From contig NZ_GG697137.1 of assembly GCF_000160575.1 (NCBI RefSeq), positions 1-64,000 on the forward strand: a DNA stretch of 64,000 nucleotides. Reading direction: 5' to 3'. How positions within the stretch are numbered: position 1 is the first letter of the stretch; each line of letters opens with the position of its first letter. This document shows positions 35,990-44,586 of the stretch, one piece after another. The DNA comes from Weissella paramesenteroides ATCC 33313. Lineage in GTDB: Bacteria > Bacillota > Bacilli > Lactobacillales > Lactobacillaceae. The translations under genes and the position numbers were made by a program. The notes under the pieces are model-generated. The model made no database searches. It worked only from the letters and a program-made list of their open reading frames with translations, and was not told the DNA's origin.

Positions 35990-37741
35990 ATGAGCAAAAA
36001 GATTAATGCAGCAGAAGCCATGTTAAAAGTATTAGAGGACTGGCACGTCGACCATCTATTTGGTCTACCAGGTGGATCGTTTGATTCAACAATGAATGCG
36101 ATTCATAATCGTCAGGATACCATCAAGTATATCCAAGTACGTCATGAAGAAACTGGTGCCATTGCTGCATCTGGGGAAGCAAAATTAACTGGTAAAATTG
36201 GTGTGACATTTGGTTCAGCTGGACCAGGTGCTGTCCACCTACTCAATGGATTATATGATGCCAAGCATGATCATGCACCGGTTCTAGCACTTGTTGCTCA
36301 GGTTCCGACAGCCACAATGAATACAGATTATTTCCAAGAATTAAATCAAAACCCAATTTTTGAAGATGTTTCTGTTTACAACCGAACTGTCATGACAGCT
36401 GAACAATTACCAGCTGTTGTTGACCAAGCCATCCGTAAAGCCTATGAAAATTCAGGTGTTGCGGTGGTAACAATTCCAAAAGATCTTGGTTGGGCAGATA
36501 TTGATGATACTTTTGAATCAACTGCTGGTACTTTCACATTTACCGATAACTATCCGCTACCTGATGAAACTGCTGTTGCCAAAGCCGTTGATATTCTGAA
36601 AAATGCAAAACGGCCACTGATCTACTTTGGTTTAGGGGCTAAAAATGCAGATACTGAACTACGTGAATTCTCGGAAAAACTACAGATTCCATTGATGTCA
36701 TCTGCTCTTGCCAAGGGGGTCATCGATAATTCATATCCAGCCTACATGTTAAGCGCTGGTCGAGTTGCTACGAAACCAGGTGTTGATGCCATCTCAAATG
36801 CTGATGCCATCTTATTCATTGGAACCAATATGCCATATCTACATTTCTTTGCTGATCCAAATGCAAAGTTTATTCAAGTTGACGTCAAACCATCGAACAT
36901 GGGTAAGCGTCATAAAGTAGATGTTGGTATTCTAGCCGATGCTAAGACAACGCTACAATCACTAATTAAAGCCAGTGATACTGTGCAATCACGACCATAC
37001 TATGATGCACTAGTTGCTGATAAGAAGGATTGGAATAACTGGCTAACCCAATTTGAAGATCAAAGCGATACGCCATTAACCGTCGATACCGTATTTGCCC
37101 AAATCAACCGGATTGCAGACGATGATGCTATCTTCTCAGTTGATGTTGGTAATGTCACTGTCGATAGTTTCCGTCTATTAAAGATGAAGCCAACACAAAA
37201 AATTACAACATCAGCTTGGTACGCAACTATGGGCTATGCTGTGCCAACTGCCATTGGCGCAAAAGCCTCATACCCAGATCGCCAAGTATTTTCAATTAAT
37301 GGTGACGGTGGCTTTACAATGAATATGCAAGACATCCTCACACAGGTAAAGTACAACCAATCAATTATCAATGTTGTTCTAACTAATGAATCATTAGGAT
37401 TTATCGAAGGTGAACAAGATGATAATCAACAACCACATTCCGGTGTTGATCTAATCGATGCTGAATTTGGGGATGTTGCCACTGCCCTGGGTGCCAAGGG
37501 ATATGAGGTGCATACCTTACCAGAATTAAAGCAAGCCTTTGATGAGGCAAAGTCAGCCCAAGGTCCTGTTGTAATTGATGTTAAAATTTCTAATTTACGG
37601 CCATTACCAGTTGAACAATTGGCGCTAGAACCTAATGAAAGCTTTGATCAGGCTTATGTTGATGCCTTCATTGAAAAGTATCATGCAGCCGGTTTGACGC
37701 CAATTAGTCACTTTTTAGAAGAGCATCACGTTGAAAAATAA
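35990..37741 (+). CDS. pox: Pyruvate oxidase (thiamine-PP and FAD dependent)
   Basis: Converts pyruvate, phosphate and O2 to acetyl phosphate, CO2 and H2O2. The 583-residue enzyme has the ThDP-family order: N-terminal PYR domain with catalytic Glu in IQVRHEETGAIAA, central FAD domain (LIYFGLGAKNADTEL), and C-terminal PP domain with the ThDP motif GDGGFTMNMQDILTQVKYNQ. Similarity to Lactobacillus Pox and streptococcal SpxB is clear, whereas acetolactate synthase would lack GFIEGEQDD here. It has GGGGG before the ATG and is preceded by a recognisable promoter and cre-like site. Confidence 0.92.
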   Translation: MSKKINAAEAMLKVLEDWHVDHLFGLPGGSFDSTMNAIHNRQDTIKYIQVRHEETGAIAASGEAKLTGKIGVTFGSAGPGAVHLLNGLYDAKHDHAPVLALVAQVPTATMNTDYFQELNQNPIFEDVSVYNRTVMTAEQLPAVVDQAIRKAYENSGVAVVTIPKDLGWADIDDTFESTAGTFTFTDNYPLPDETAVAKAVDILKNAKRPLIYFGLGAKNADTELREFSEKLQIPLMSSALAKGVIDNSYPAYMLSAGRVATKPGVDAISNADAILFIGTNMPYLHFFADPNAKFIQVDVKPSNMGKRHKVDVGILADAKTTLQSLIKASDTVQSRPYYDALVADKKDWNNWLTQFEDQSDTPLTVDTVFAQINRIADDDAIFSVDVGNVTVDSFRLLKMKPTQKITTSAWYATMGYAVPTAIGAKASYPDRQVFSINGDGGFTMNMQDILTQVKYNQSIINVVLTNESLGFIEGEQDDNQQPHSGVDLIDAEFGDVATALGAKGYEVHTLPELKQAFDEAKSAQGPVVIDVKISNLRPLPVEQLALEPNESFDQAYVDAFIEKYHAAGLTPISHFLEEHHVEK

Positions 37742-37756
37742 TTAATCGCATCAAAA

Positions 37757-37798
37757 ATAGATTTCATGTCAAAATTCAAAAGATATGAAGTCTTTTTT
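37757..37798 (+). terminator. Rho-independent terminator after pox
   Basis: The stem agatttcatgtc / gatatgaagtct (with wobbles) is followed by TTTTTTTAT. Confidence 0.7.
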
Positions 37799-37886
37799 TA
37801 TATAAGCATAAAGTGTCATCTGCTTATCACTGGTGCTAGAATAGAAAAAACAAAGTTATAATTCATACAAGGATGGTCCCTAACAA

Positions 37887-38455
37887 ATGAAACGAATTGC
37901 AGTATATTGTGGTGCCGCCATGGGAAATGATCAAGCTTATCAAACGGCTACTATTACACTGGCACATTACCTAGCCACTCACAATCTAGAACTTGTATAT
38001 GGCGGTGGCGGGGTTGGTTTGATGGGCATATTAGCCAATGAGGTCCTTGATGCTGGTGGTCGTGTACAGGGTATCATGCCAAAAGAACTTTATGAACGTA
38101 GTGCCGCTTTCCCAAGGCTAACTAATCTAAAGATTGTGGATAATATGGCTATCCGCAAGGCAACGATGCTAACCCTATCTGATGCCTGCATTGCGCTACC
38201 AGGTGGCCCTGGTACACTCGAAGAAATTTCTGAAGCTTTTTCATGGGCACGCATCGGCGATAATCCTAACCCTTGCATTTTTTCAATGTCAATGGCTATT
38301 ATGATCCTTTGCAAACCATGTTTGATAATATGACTGAGAAGGGTTTTCTAACAGTTGAAGATCGTGAAAAACTACTTTTTTCCGACTCACTAGATGAAAT
38401 TTTCAAATTTATTGCAGATTATCAACCACCAAAAATCAGAACATATGTCAAATAA
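37887..38455 (+). pseudogene. LOG-family phosphoribohydrolase with a frameshift
   Basis: Relative of LOG/YvdD proteins that release cytokinin-type or nucleobase products from nucleoside 5'-monophosphates. Nucleotide-site motifs are present (VYGGGGVGLMG, ALPGGPGTLEEISEAFSW). The first frame fails after NPNPCIF. The homologous continuation FNVNGYYDPLQTMFDNMTEKGFL lies in the next frame to 38455. The switch coincides with a run of six T (38278-38283); a seventh T restores one 189-190-residue protein. It is either a one-base deletion, a sequencing error, or slippage at the run. Confidence 0.8.
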
Positions 38456-38486
38456 CCAATAAAATAAATTTATTTTTCAAATATAG

Positions 38487-38804
38487 TTGACAAAACATCC
38501 CTAAACGCGTTAATCTCTTATTAAATTAAATTATGATTAAAAAGCAATAAGGAGAATTTTATCTTTCGCTGTGTTTAGAGAGTCGCTGTTTGGTGAAAAG
38601 CGATACACAAAAATTGATAATGATCATCTCTCAGCTGTGTTGTGAACATCAATTGATTATTAAACAGCATTGGGGACACCCATTATCGTGTGAACGTCTA
38701 GTAATTTTGCTGTACGTGAGATGTTTTTAAAACAATTAAGGTGGTACCGTGCTAATGCGCCCTTAACTTTGACCAGGAATTTGATCAAAGTTAAGGGCTT
38801 TTTT
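38487..38804 (+). promoter_or_regulatory. T-box leader, probably isoleucine-specific, with promoter and terminator
   Basis: Promoter TTGACA (38487-38492) with TAATCT 18 bp later. Stem I starts near 38573; its specifier strand reads aatgATCatctctc, giving ATC (Ile), followed by A and the closing helix. The T-box core aaggtggtaccgtg is at 38738-38751. The terminator stem (about 38759-38797, gcccttaacttt / aaagttaagggc) and a T-run follow. Uncharged tRNA-Ile should favour the antiterminator and read-through into the reductase and ilvE genes. Confidence 0.9.
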
Positions 38805-38980
38805 CATAATAATTTGTAAAACTTGGGAGGTGATGTCTTATAGAATCCGATATTAGTCATTTAATAAATAATAATTCGACAATCAATCATCTATTTAGCC
38901 ATAACAATAAGACAGACGCCTCATATGGATAATTTGTCCAACTTTTATGGCTAATCAGTCGCAGAAAGAAGGCAATCAGA
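38805..38980 (+). other. Leader region between T-box terminator and reductase gene
   Basis: A strong Shine-Dalgarno-like gggaggtgatg at about 38825 is not followed by a usable start: the ATG in it opens only seven codons. Otherwise nothing is seen until the reductase ATG, which itself has only a modest ribosome site (AGAAGG). Confidence 0.4.
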
Positions 38981-40000
38981 ATGAAATATGCAGTATTAGG
39001 ATCAGGTGCAATGGGATTGCGGTTTGGTGTCCTACTACAAGAAGCCGGTTTTGAAGTGGATTTTGTAGATACATGGGATAAACAACTTAGTACCATTCGG
39101 TCACAACATGGCGTTTATGTCTCCCGTGACGGGCAAAATAAACACCTCGTACCAATCAACGTATACTCTCCCGAAGAATATGACGGACGCGCAAACATTC
39201 TGATTGTCTTTACCAAGCAGTATATGCTAGCTGAACTTTTGGATCGCTGCGCACATTTCTTTAATGACAAGCACTATGCGCTAACTTGTATGAACGGCAT
39301 GGGACATATTGAAAAATTGAATCAGTACTTCGCTCCCGAACACGTTATTGGTGGTACAGCCATGATTGGTACCGTGCTAAACAAAGCAGGCGATGTGGAT
39401 TTCATTGGTCAAAAAGGTGCTGGATCAGTTAACTTTGCGAATCAAACTGAACAACCAGATGACGTCACCCAGGAAGTAGTTGCTGATTTTAAGGCAGCTG
39501 GTATGAATCCAACATTAACAACTAATTTTAATGGGACTTTAATGGCCAAGGTTGTTTTCAATTCAGTGGTCAATACGCTTTGCACAATGTTTAAAGTCCG
39601 CATGGGTGAATTCATCCAGGCGCCAACAACACGTGCGTTATCTGTCCAGTTAATTGACGAAGCTTATGATGTTTGTGAACGTGCTGGTATTAAATTATTA
39701 ACTTCGCGCCAAGAAGAATGGCAGCAAGTGGTCACCGTTAGTCAGACCGGTAACCCCTTGCACTTCCCTTCGATGTACCAGGATCTATCAAATGGTCGTG
39801 AAACCGAAGTGGATTATATCAATGGCTATATCTATGATTTAGGCAAAAAGTATAACTACGAAGCATCTACCCACAATTTTTTACGTCATCTGGTTCATCT
39901 CACTGAATTTACAGATAAGTTTGATGTCAATGGCTTTATTAATCAAGTTCTTGAAGATGATAAAGCTAGTGAGCAAAAAGTTGCCGCAGTTTCACAGTAA
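38981..40000 (+). CDS. Ketopantoate-reductase-like (PanE/ApbA family) 2-oxoacid reductase
   Basis: A 339-residue protein with an N-terminal Rossmann domain (YAVLGSGAMGLRFGVLLQEAG) and the helical C-terminal domain (FNGTLMAKVVFNSVVNTLC, containing the family lysine). The T-box and the neighbour ilvE point to branched-chain metabolism, not pantothenate. In Lactococcus a PanE paralogue reduces branched 2-oxoacids to D-hydroxyacids. I infer the same here: NAD(P)H reoxidation with 2-ketoisocaproate-type acids made by IlvE. True PanE activity remains possible. Confidence 0.85.
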   Translation: MKYAVLGSGAMGLRFGVLLQEAGFEVDFVDTWDKQLSTIRSQHGVYVSRDGQNKHLVPINVYSPEEYDGRANILIVFTKQYMLAELLDRCAHFFNDKHYALTCMNGMGHIEKLNQYFAPEHVIGGTAMIGTVLNKAGDVDFIGQKGAGSVNFANQTEQPDDVTQEVVADFKAAGMNPTLTTNFNGTLMAKVVFNSVVNTLCTMFKVRMGEFIQAPTTRALSVQLIDEAYDVCERAGIKLLTSRQEEWQQVVTVSQTGNPLHFPSMYQDLSNGRETEVDYINGYIYDLGKKYNYEASTHNFLRHLVHLTEFTDKFDVNGFINQVLEDDKASEQKVAAVSQ

Positions 40001-40049
40001 ACATATTACAATTTAATCAATCAATTTATTATCACGAGGAGAATATATC

Positions 40050-41072
40050 ATGAAAGAAAAAGTTGAAAACTTGGATTGGAACAATTTAGGATTTGAATAT
40101 CACGATTTGCCCTATGACTTTGAGGCAAAGTACAAAGATGGTGAGTGGCAACCAGGTGAGTTGACGACTCGTTCATCCGTCGAATTATCAGTTGCTGCCG
40201 AAGTGCTCCACTATGGCCAAGAAGTTTTTGAAGGCCTAAAAGCTTATCGTCGTAAGGATGGTAAGATCAATCTATTCCGTCCCGAATTGAATGCTGAACG
40301 CATGGTTGATTCTGCTGAACGTATGATGATGGTTCCTTATCCAGTTGATGCTTTTGTTGATGCCGTTAAGCAAGTTGTGAAGGCTAATGAAGAATTTGTC
40401 CCACCATACGGTACAGGTGCTTCTCTCTACCTACGACCATTTATGATTGGAACAAGTAGTGTCGTTGGTGTGACGCCAGCAACCGACTATACCTTCCACA
40501 TTTATGCAACACCCGTTGGTGCTTATGTAAATGGTCTAAACCCTTCACCATATACTGTAAGCGAATATGACCGTGCTTCATATGCTGGTACCGGTCAAGC
40601 AAAGACCTCAGGAAATTATGCAAGTAGCTTATTCTCTTCAGCAAAAGCTCATCAAGAAGGTTATGCTGATTGCTTATTCTTAGACCCTCGTGAACACAAG
40701 TATGTTGATGAATTTGGTGGTGCCAACTTCTTTGGTATCACTAAAGAAGGTCAATTTGTAACCCCCAAGTCAGAATCAATTTTACCTTCAATCACCAAGC
40801 GTTCTCTACTACAATTGGCTAAAGATCAAGGATTAGATCCAGTTGAACGCCCAGTACCATTTGATGAAGTCGATCAATTTGCTGAAGCTGGTGCTATGGG
40901 AACAGCTGCTGTTATTTCTCCTGTTGGTTCGTTAACTTATGAGGGTAAAAAGCATGTCTTCTACAGCGAAACTGAAGCTGGACCAGTGACGACGAAACTA
41001 TACAACGAATTAGTTGGTATCCAATATGGTGACCGTCCTGATCCATACAACTGGACACAAACGGTTGACTAA
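40050..41072 (+). CDS. ilvE: Branched-chain amino acid aminotransferase
   Basis: A PLP-dependent fold-IV transaminase of 340 residues that interconverts Leu, Ile and Val with their 2-oxoacids using 2-oxoglutarate. Recognisable segments are ALHYGQEVFEGLKAYR-like (VLHYGQEVFEGLKAYRR, about 52-68), RPFMIGTSSVVGVTP, the PLP-lysine region GGTGQAKTSGNYASSL (lysine about 189), and DEFGGANFFGI. It has GAGGAG before the ATG, 49 bp after the reductase stop, and is controlled by the T-box upstream. Confidence 0.95.
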   Translation: MKEKVENLDWNNLGFEYHDLPYDFEAKYKDGEWQPGELTTRSSVELSVAAEVLHYGQEVFEGLKAYRRKDGKINLFRPELNAERMVDSAERMMMVPYPVDAFVDAVKQVVKANEEFVPPYGTGASLYLRPFMIGTSSVVGVTPATDYTFHIYATPVGAYVNGLNPSPYTVSEYDRASYAGTGQAKTSGNYASSLFSSAKAHQEGYADCLFLDPREHKYVDEFGGANFFGITKEGQFVTPKSESILPSITKRSLLQLAKDQGLDPVERPVPFDEVDQFAEAGAMGTAAVISPVGSLTYEGKKHVFYSETEAGPVTTKLYNELVGIQYGDRPDPYNWTQTVD

Positions 41073-41087
41073 TTAATTTATCATTAC

Positions 41088-41127
41088 AAAAAACAACTGA
41101 GCTCACTATGAGTCCAGTTGTTTTTTG
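41088..41127. terminator. Bidirectional terminator between ilvE and the aldo/keto reductase
   Basis: The stem aaaaaacaactg / cagttgtttttt contains an inner gctcactatgagt hairpin and has flanking A/T runs in both directions. Confidence 0.85.
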
Positions 41128-41140
41128 TTTAGTAGTATTG

Positions 41141-42004
41141 TTATTTACCGCTGAATACAGGAAAATCACTTGAATGACCATAATCTATAACTTGTGGTAA
41201 TTCTTTTAAAATCATCATATCCGCTGCGGATATTTTAAAATCAACAGCCGCATTATTAGCAATATGCGCTGAATTTACGCTCTTTGGTAAAGGTAATGTT
41301 CCCAATTCCAAGCAATAACGAATAGCTAATTGTGGAACGGAAACCTGATATTTATGAGCCATTCGTTGAATCTGTTCGTTTTGTAAAATTTCGCCATGTG
41401 CTACTGGTGAATAAGCTTCAACTAAAATATCATGTTGTTTTGCTTGTTCCAGTAAATCAAAAGAAGTGTTCCCAATATGCGTTAATAATTGGTTGACTGC
41501 AGGTTTAACTGATCCATTTTCTAAAATGTTCGCTAAATCTGTTTGCAAAAAATTAGAAACACCAATTGCGCGTATCTTTCCTTCTTTAAGTGCATCTTCC
41601 ATGGCACGCCATACTGCCAAATTTTCTTCAAAATAATGATTCTCACCATGAAATTCAGCCCATGGTTCTGGGGCGTGAATCAATACTAAGTCCACATAAT
41701 CCAAATCTAGTTTTTGCAATGATTCATCGATTGATTTTTTGACAGTTACATCATCTTTAAATTCAGCTTGAACTTTTGTCGTCACAAATAACTCATCTCG
41801 ACTAAGTCCAGTTGCCTTTAGCCCTGCTCCAACACCTTGCTCATTACCATAAGCTTGGGCAGTGTCAAAGTGACGATAACCGATTTGTGCCGCTTGTTGC
41901 ACTGCTGTAGCCACCTCATCGTTATCAATCAACCAGGTACCAAAACCTAATTTAGGGATTTTGACACCATTATTCAATGTATATTGTTCATTTAAGATTG
42001 TCAT
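41141..42004 (-). CDS. Aldo/keto reductase
   Basis: An NADPH-dependent (beta/alpha)8 oxidoreductase of 287 residues. The catalytic tetrad is visible: Asp and Tyr in RHFDTAQAYGNE, Lys in VTTKVQAE, His in LVLIHAPEPW. The C-terminal cofactor loop is LPLPKSVNSAHI. It resembles the 2,5-diketo-gluconate reductase/YvgN group acting on aldehydes and methylglyoxal. Start at ATG 42004 after AAAGG. It is the last gene of the MerR-controlled operon. Confidence 0.9.
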   Translation of the reverse strand: MTILNEQYTLNNGVKIPKLGFGTWLIDNDEVATAVQQAAQIGYRHFDTAQAYGNEQGVGAGLKATGLSRDELFVTTKVQAEFKDDVTVKKSIDESLQKLDLDYVDLVLIHAPEPWAEFHGENHYFEENLAVWRAMEDALKEGKIRAIGVSNFLQTDLANILENGSVKPAVNQLLTHIGNTSFDLLEQAKQHDILVEAYSPVAHGEILQNEQIQRMAHKYQVSVPQLAIRYCLELGTLPLPKSVNSAHIANNAAVDFKISAADMMILKELPQVIDYGHSSDFPVFSGK

Positions 42005-42040
42005 CCGTTTACCTTTCTTGTGCAACTAATTTCTATCAAC

Positions 42041-42451
42041 TTAAGATAATGCAGAATATTCTTTATCTGTTACTGGTTCTAACCATTCTGAATCACCAGT
42101 AGTAATTGCTAAATGGCTAAACCAAGAATCCTTAGTCGCTCCATGCCAATGTTTGATACCATCATGAGCAATCACGACATCACCTGGTTGCAATCGTTGT
42201 GCTGGTTTTCCTGCCTCTTGATACCAACCTTCACCACCAGTTACCAATAAAATTTGACTACCGTTATGATGAATATGCCAGTTATTGCGACAACCAGGCT
42301 CAAATGTTACATTACCCACAGGCACACTAACATCTTTTCCAGGAATGACTAATGCATTGTTATAGCTCTGACCAATAAAGTATTGGGCGTAAGCATCATT
42401 CTTTGGTCCAGTCGCAAATACCCCAGGTTGTTCAACTTGTTTAGTTATCAT
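42041..42451 (-). CDS. Cupin-domain protein
   Basis: A 136-residue single cupin. Motif 1 is NNWHIHHNGSQILLVTGGEGWYQEAG with His/His/Glu-type ligands, and motif 2 is PGDVVIAHDGIKHWHGA. Such small cupins commonly sit beside carboxymuconolactone-decarboxylase-like and aldo/keto reductase genes, as here. The reaction is unknown. AAGGAGAG precedes the ATG. Third gene of the operon. Confidence 0.87.
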   Translation of the reverse strand: MITKQVEQPGVFATGPKNDAYAQYFIGQSYNNALVIPGKDVSVPVGNVTFEPGCRNNWHIHHNGSQILLVTGGEGWYQEAGKPAQRLQPGDVVIAHDGIKHWHGATKDSWFSHLAITTGDSEWLEPVTDKEYSALS

Positions 42452-42475
42452 TCTTCTCTCCTTGTTTAGAAAAAA

Positions 42476-42799
42476 TTATTGTTCCGGCCAAATTTCTTTT
42501 GCCCGATTAAAGGCTGACCAAGCTTTGGGCCAACCGACATAAAAAGCTAAATGAGTAATTTCAGCAACAATTTCATCCTTCGTTATACCATTGTTTTTTC
42601 CGATTTGTAAGTGAGCGACTAACTGCTCAGTATTCCCCATAGCAATCAAAGCTGAAATCGTTATTAATGAACGATCATGTGCAGATAGCTCATCTTCTTT
42701 GCTCCAAACTTCACCAAATAAAACATCATCATTAAAGTGCGCAAATTGTGGTGCAAAACTACCTAATTGTTCTTGTCCAGCTGTTTGTTTCTTAGCCAT
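42476..42799 (-). CDS. Carboxymuconolactone decarboxylase-family protein
   Basis: A 107-residue helical CMD/AhpD-fold protein. It has the family stretch RSLITISALIAMGNTEQLVAHL and GITKDEIVAEITHLAFYVGWPKA, but no CxxC, so AhpD-like peroxidase activity is not expected. It belongs to the gamma-CMD branch found in stress operons. AGCGGAGG lies before the ATG. Second gene of the MerR operon. Confidence 0.88.
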   Translation of the reverse strand: MAKKQTAGQEQLGSFAPQFAHFNDDVLFGEVWSKEDELSAHDRSLITISALIAMGNTEQLVAHLQIGKNNGITKDEIVAEITHLAFYVGWPKAWSAFNRAKEIWPEQ

Positions 42800-42832
42800 T
42801 AAAAAATCCTCCGCTTAAAAGAAATCATTAAA

Positions 42833-43213
42833 TTATCTAGGTAAAATTTTAACTGTTGCCCCGACAGGACCCTTTTCTAGCATAGGTGGTAAATAGGGAC
42901 TATCTTGATATTTCGCTTGATATGCAGCACTAATCTTTGAATCTAGTACACTATCTCCAGCTGCATCTATAAACACTGTTTCAAACTCTTTACCTGCTAA
43001 CCTGATCTTACCGGCTTGTTGTGTCATAGCTGACTGATACCATCTTGAATTTTGACCATTGTATGCTCGTACATATAAATCATGATCAACGACAACCGAC
43101 CAAACCCAAGTTGGTGTGCCATATGTTTTTCCATCTGCATAAAATGGTGACACGTGCATGTCATCAGAACCTACGAATTCATCTAATTGTTCTACTGTCC
43201 ATTGCTTAGTCAT
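42833..43213 (-). CDS. DUF2255-family protein
   Basis: A 126-residue protein resembling DUF2255 (TPTWVWSVVVDHDLYVRAYNGQNSRWYQSAM, then FIDAAGDSVLDSKISAAYQAKY), a fold related to nitroreductase/pyridoxamine-oxidase-like split barrels. It is often linked with CMD, cupin and AKR genes. It is the first gene of the operon, about 27 nt after the predicted transcription start. Function unknown. Confidence 0.78.
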   Translation of the reverse strand: MTKQWTVEQLDEFVGSDDMHVSPFYADGKTYGTPTWVWSVVVDHDLYVRAYNGQNSRWYQSAMTQQAGKIRLAGKEFETVFIDAAGDSVLDSKISAAYQAKYQDSPYLPPMLEKGPVGATVKILPR

Positions 43214-43246
43214 TTATCTTTCCCCCATTTCTAATCTTTAACAGAC

Positions 43247-43277
43247 AGCATACTACTTAAAGCACACTTTAAGTCAA
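43247..43277 (-). promoter_or_regulatory. MerR-type promoter with 19-bp spacer and operator dyad
   Basis: On the minus strand, -35 TTGACT (43277-43272) and -10 TATGCT (43252-43247) are separated by 19 bp. The perfect palindrome acttaaag-caca-ctttaagt (43255-43274) lies inside the spacer. A long spacer with an internal dyad is the hallmark of promoters activated by MerR regulators through DNA untwisting. Confidence 0.8.
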
Positions 43278-43352
43278 TTAAAACGATTATTGTTAAATTT
43301 AGAACTATTTTTGTATAATCATTATTGAACTTAACTTTAAGGAGGCTCTAAT

Positions 43353-43790
43353 ATGAATGACTTTTCTAATAGTAAAAAATATAATATTGGGGAATTTAGC
43401 CGTCAGTTTAATTTACCTACTTCCACATTAAGATACTATGAAAATGAAGGATTGATTAAACCACAACGGTATCCAAATGGACGGCGTTACTATACTGAAG
43501 AAGATGTGAGTTGGCTTAAATTTTTGAATCATTTGAAAGGAACTGGCCTTAGTATTAAAGAACTAAAGCAATATATTCTGTGGCGTGAACAAGGAGACAG
43601 CACCATTCCGCAACGACTTGAACTTCTAAAAGCAGCTAAGCACAATTTTCTAAGCGAGTTTTCAGAAATTCAACACCACCTCCAAATTTTAAATGATAAA
43701 ATTAACTGGTATGAGGCAAAGCAAACTGGCATTATTTCTGAAGAGGAGAATTTTGCAGAATATTTGCAAGTTTTGGGGCATCACGAATAA
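43353..43790 (+). CDS. MerR-family transcriptional activator
   Basis: A 145-residue regulator with the N-terminal winged helix YNIGEFSRQFNLPTSTLRYYENEGLI (about 10-36), RYPNGRRYYTEEDV, and a dimerisation helix. There are no cysteines in the C-terminal part, so it is not a metal sensor of MerR/CueR type. It resembles the AdhR/NmlR-like group responding to aldehydes or electrophiles. It is divergent from the DUF2255-CMD-cupin-AKR operon it most likely activates. AAGGAGG ribosome site. Confidence 0.9.
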   Translation: MNDFSNSKKYNIGEFSRQFNLPTSTLRYYENEGLIKPQRYPNGRRYYTEEDVSWLKFLNHLKGTGLSIKELKQYILWREQGDSTIPQRLELLKAAKHNFLSEFSEIQHHLQILNDKINWYEAKQTGIISEEENFAEYLQVLGHHE

Positions 43791-43823
43791 TTTAAAAACA
43801 GGAAATAGAAGTTATTATATTCT

Positions 43824-43874
43824 AAAAAGACCTCGCAATTGTCAGACATAAAAATCCAACAATTACGAGGTCTT
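43824..43874. terminator. Bidirectional terminator between merR and SGNH genes
   Basis: The stem aagacctcgcaattgt / acaattacgaggtctt has a 16-nt loop between convergent genes. Confidence 0.85.
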
Positions 43875-43897
43875 CATTTATTAAATTCTAAAACATT

Positions 43898-44542
43898 TCA
43901 CAAATATCGATACATATTCTTTAAGACGATTTCATAACCAGCTGGAAACATGTGCACACCATCAAAGGTTAATTTTGGTAACAAATCACCATTTTCGTCA
44001 GCCAACCCATCATTGACATTGATAAATTCATAACCAAATTTATCAGCAAGTTGTGCGACCTGCTGACTTGCTTGTGCTAAACGCTCATTACTTCTAGCAC
44101 TGTTTTGATTATTATTCTTAGCTGCTTGAATTGTTGGGTTCATAGGATAATAAGCCATGGTATAAACTGTTGTTTGTGGTAGTTTTTGCTGAAAGGTTTG
44201 TAAGATGCTTGCATAATTACTAATGAACGTTTTTTCTGAAATACCGAAATCAATATCATTACTACCTATATTAATAAAAATTTTGGCAGGTTGTAAATCG
44301 AGTACTAATTCATCAATGTGTTGTAATAAAAACTGTGTCGTTGTCCCACTAACACCCCGATTATAAATTTTTTGTTTTAACTCTAAGTTTTGTTGCATTT
44401 TTTCGATTGGAAACATCTCCATTAGAGAAGAACCTGCAAAGACAATTTGGTCTGGCAATGCCGATTTATTTGCTTTGACATATTTCCTTAAAACGTCCAT
44501 TTCCCGCTGCTGTAATTGTGCGACTGCTTCTTTTTTCCCCAT
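43898..44542 (-). CDS. SGNH/GDSL-type esterase
   Basis: A 214-residue SGNH hydrolase. Block I is IVFAGSSLMEMFP (Ser), block II VSGTTTQFLL (Gly), block III NIGSNDIDFG (Asn), block V LTFDGVHMFPAGY (Asp, His). There is no signal peptide, so it is cytoplasmic. It resembles lysophospholipase/acetylesterase-like members used in deacetylating glycans or small esters. Start ATG 44542 after AAGGGG. 44 bp separate it from the upstream amidotransferase gene. Confidence 0.87.
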   Translation of the reverse strand: MGKKEAVAQLQQREMDVLRKYVKANKSALPDQIVFAGSSLMEMFPIEKMQQNLELKQKIYNRGVSGTTTQFLLQHIDELVLDLQPAKIFINIGSNDIDFGISEKTFISNYASILQTFQQKLPQTTVYTMAYYPMNPTIQAAKNNNQNSARSNERLAQASQQVAQLADKFGYEFINVNDGLADENGDLLPKLTFDGVHMFPAGYEIVLKNMYRYL

Positions 44543-44586
44543 TTGAAAACCCCTTTTCAATCATACTTTCCCCAATAACTAGATAC

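Noticed and set aside
41141-43790. Protocatechuate/muconate degradation cluster
   Set aside because: Only a CMD-like protein is present; no dioxygenase, cycloisomerase or thiolase genes. The set fits a generic stress operon better.
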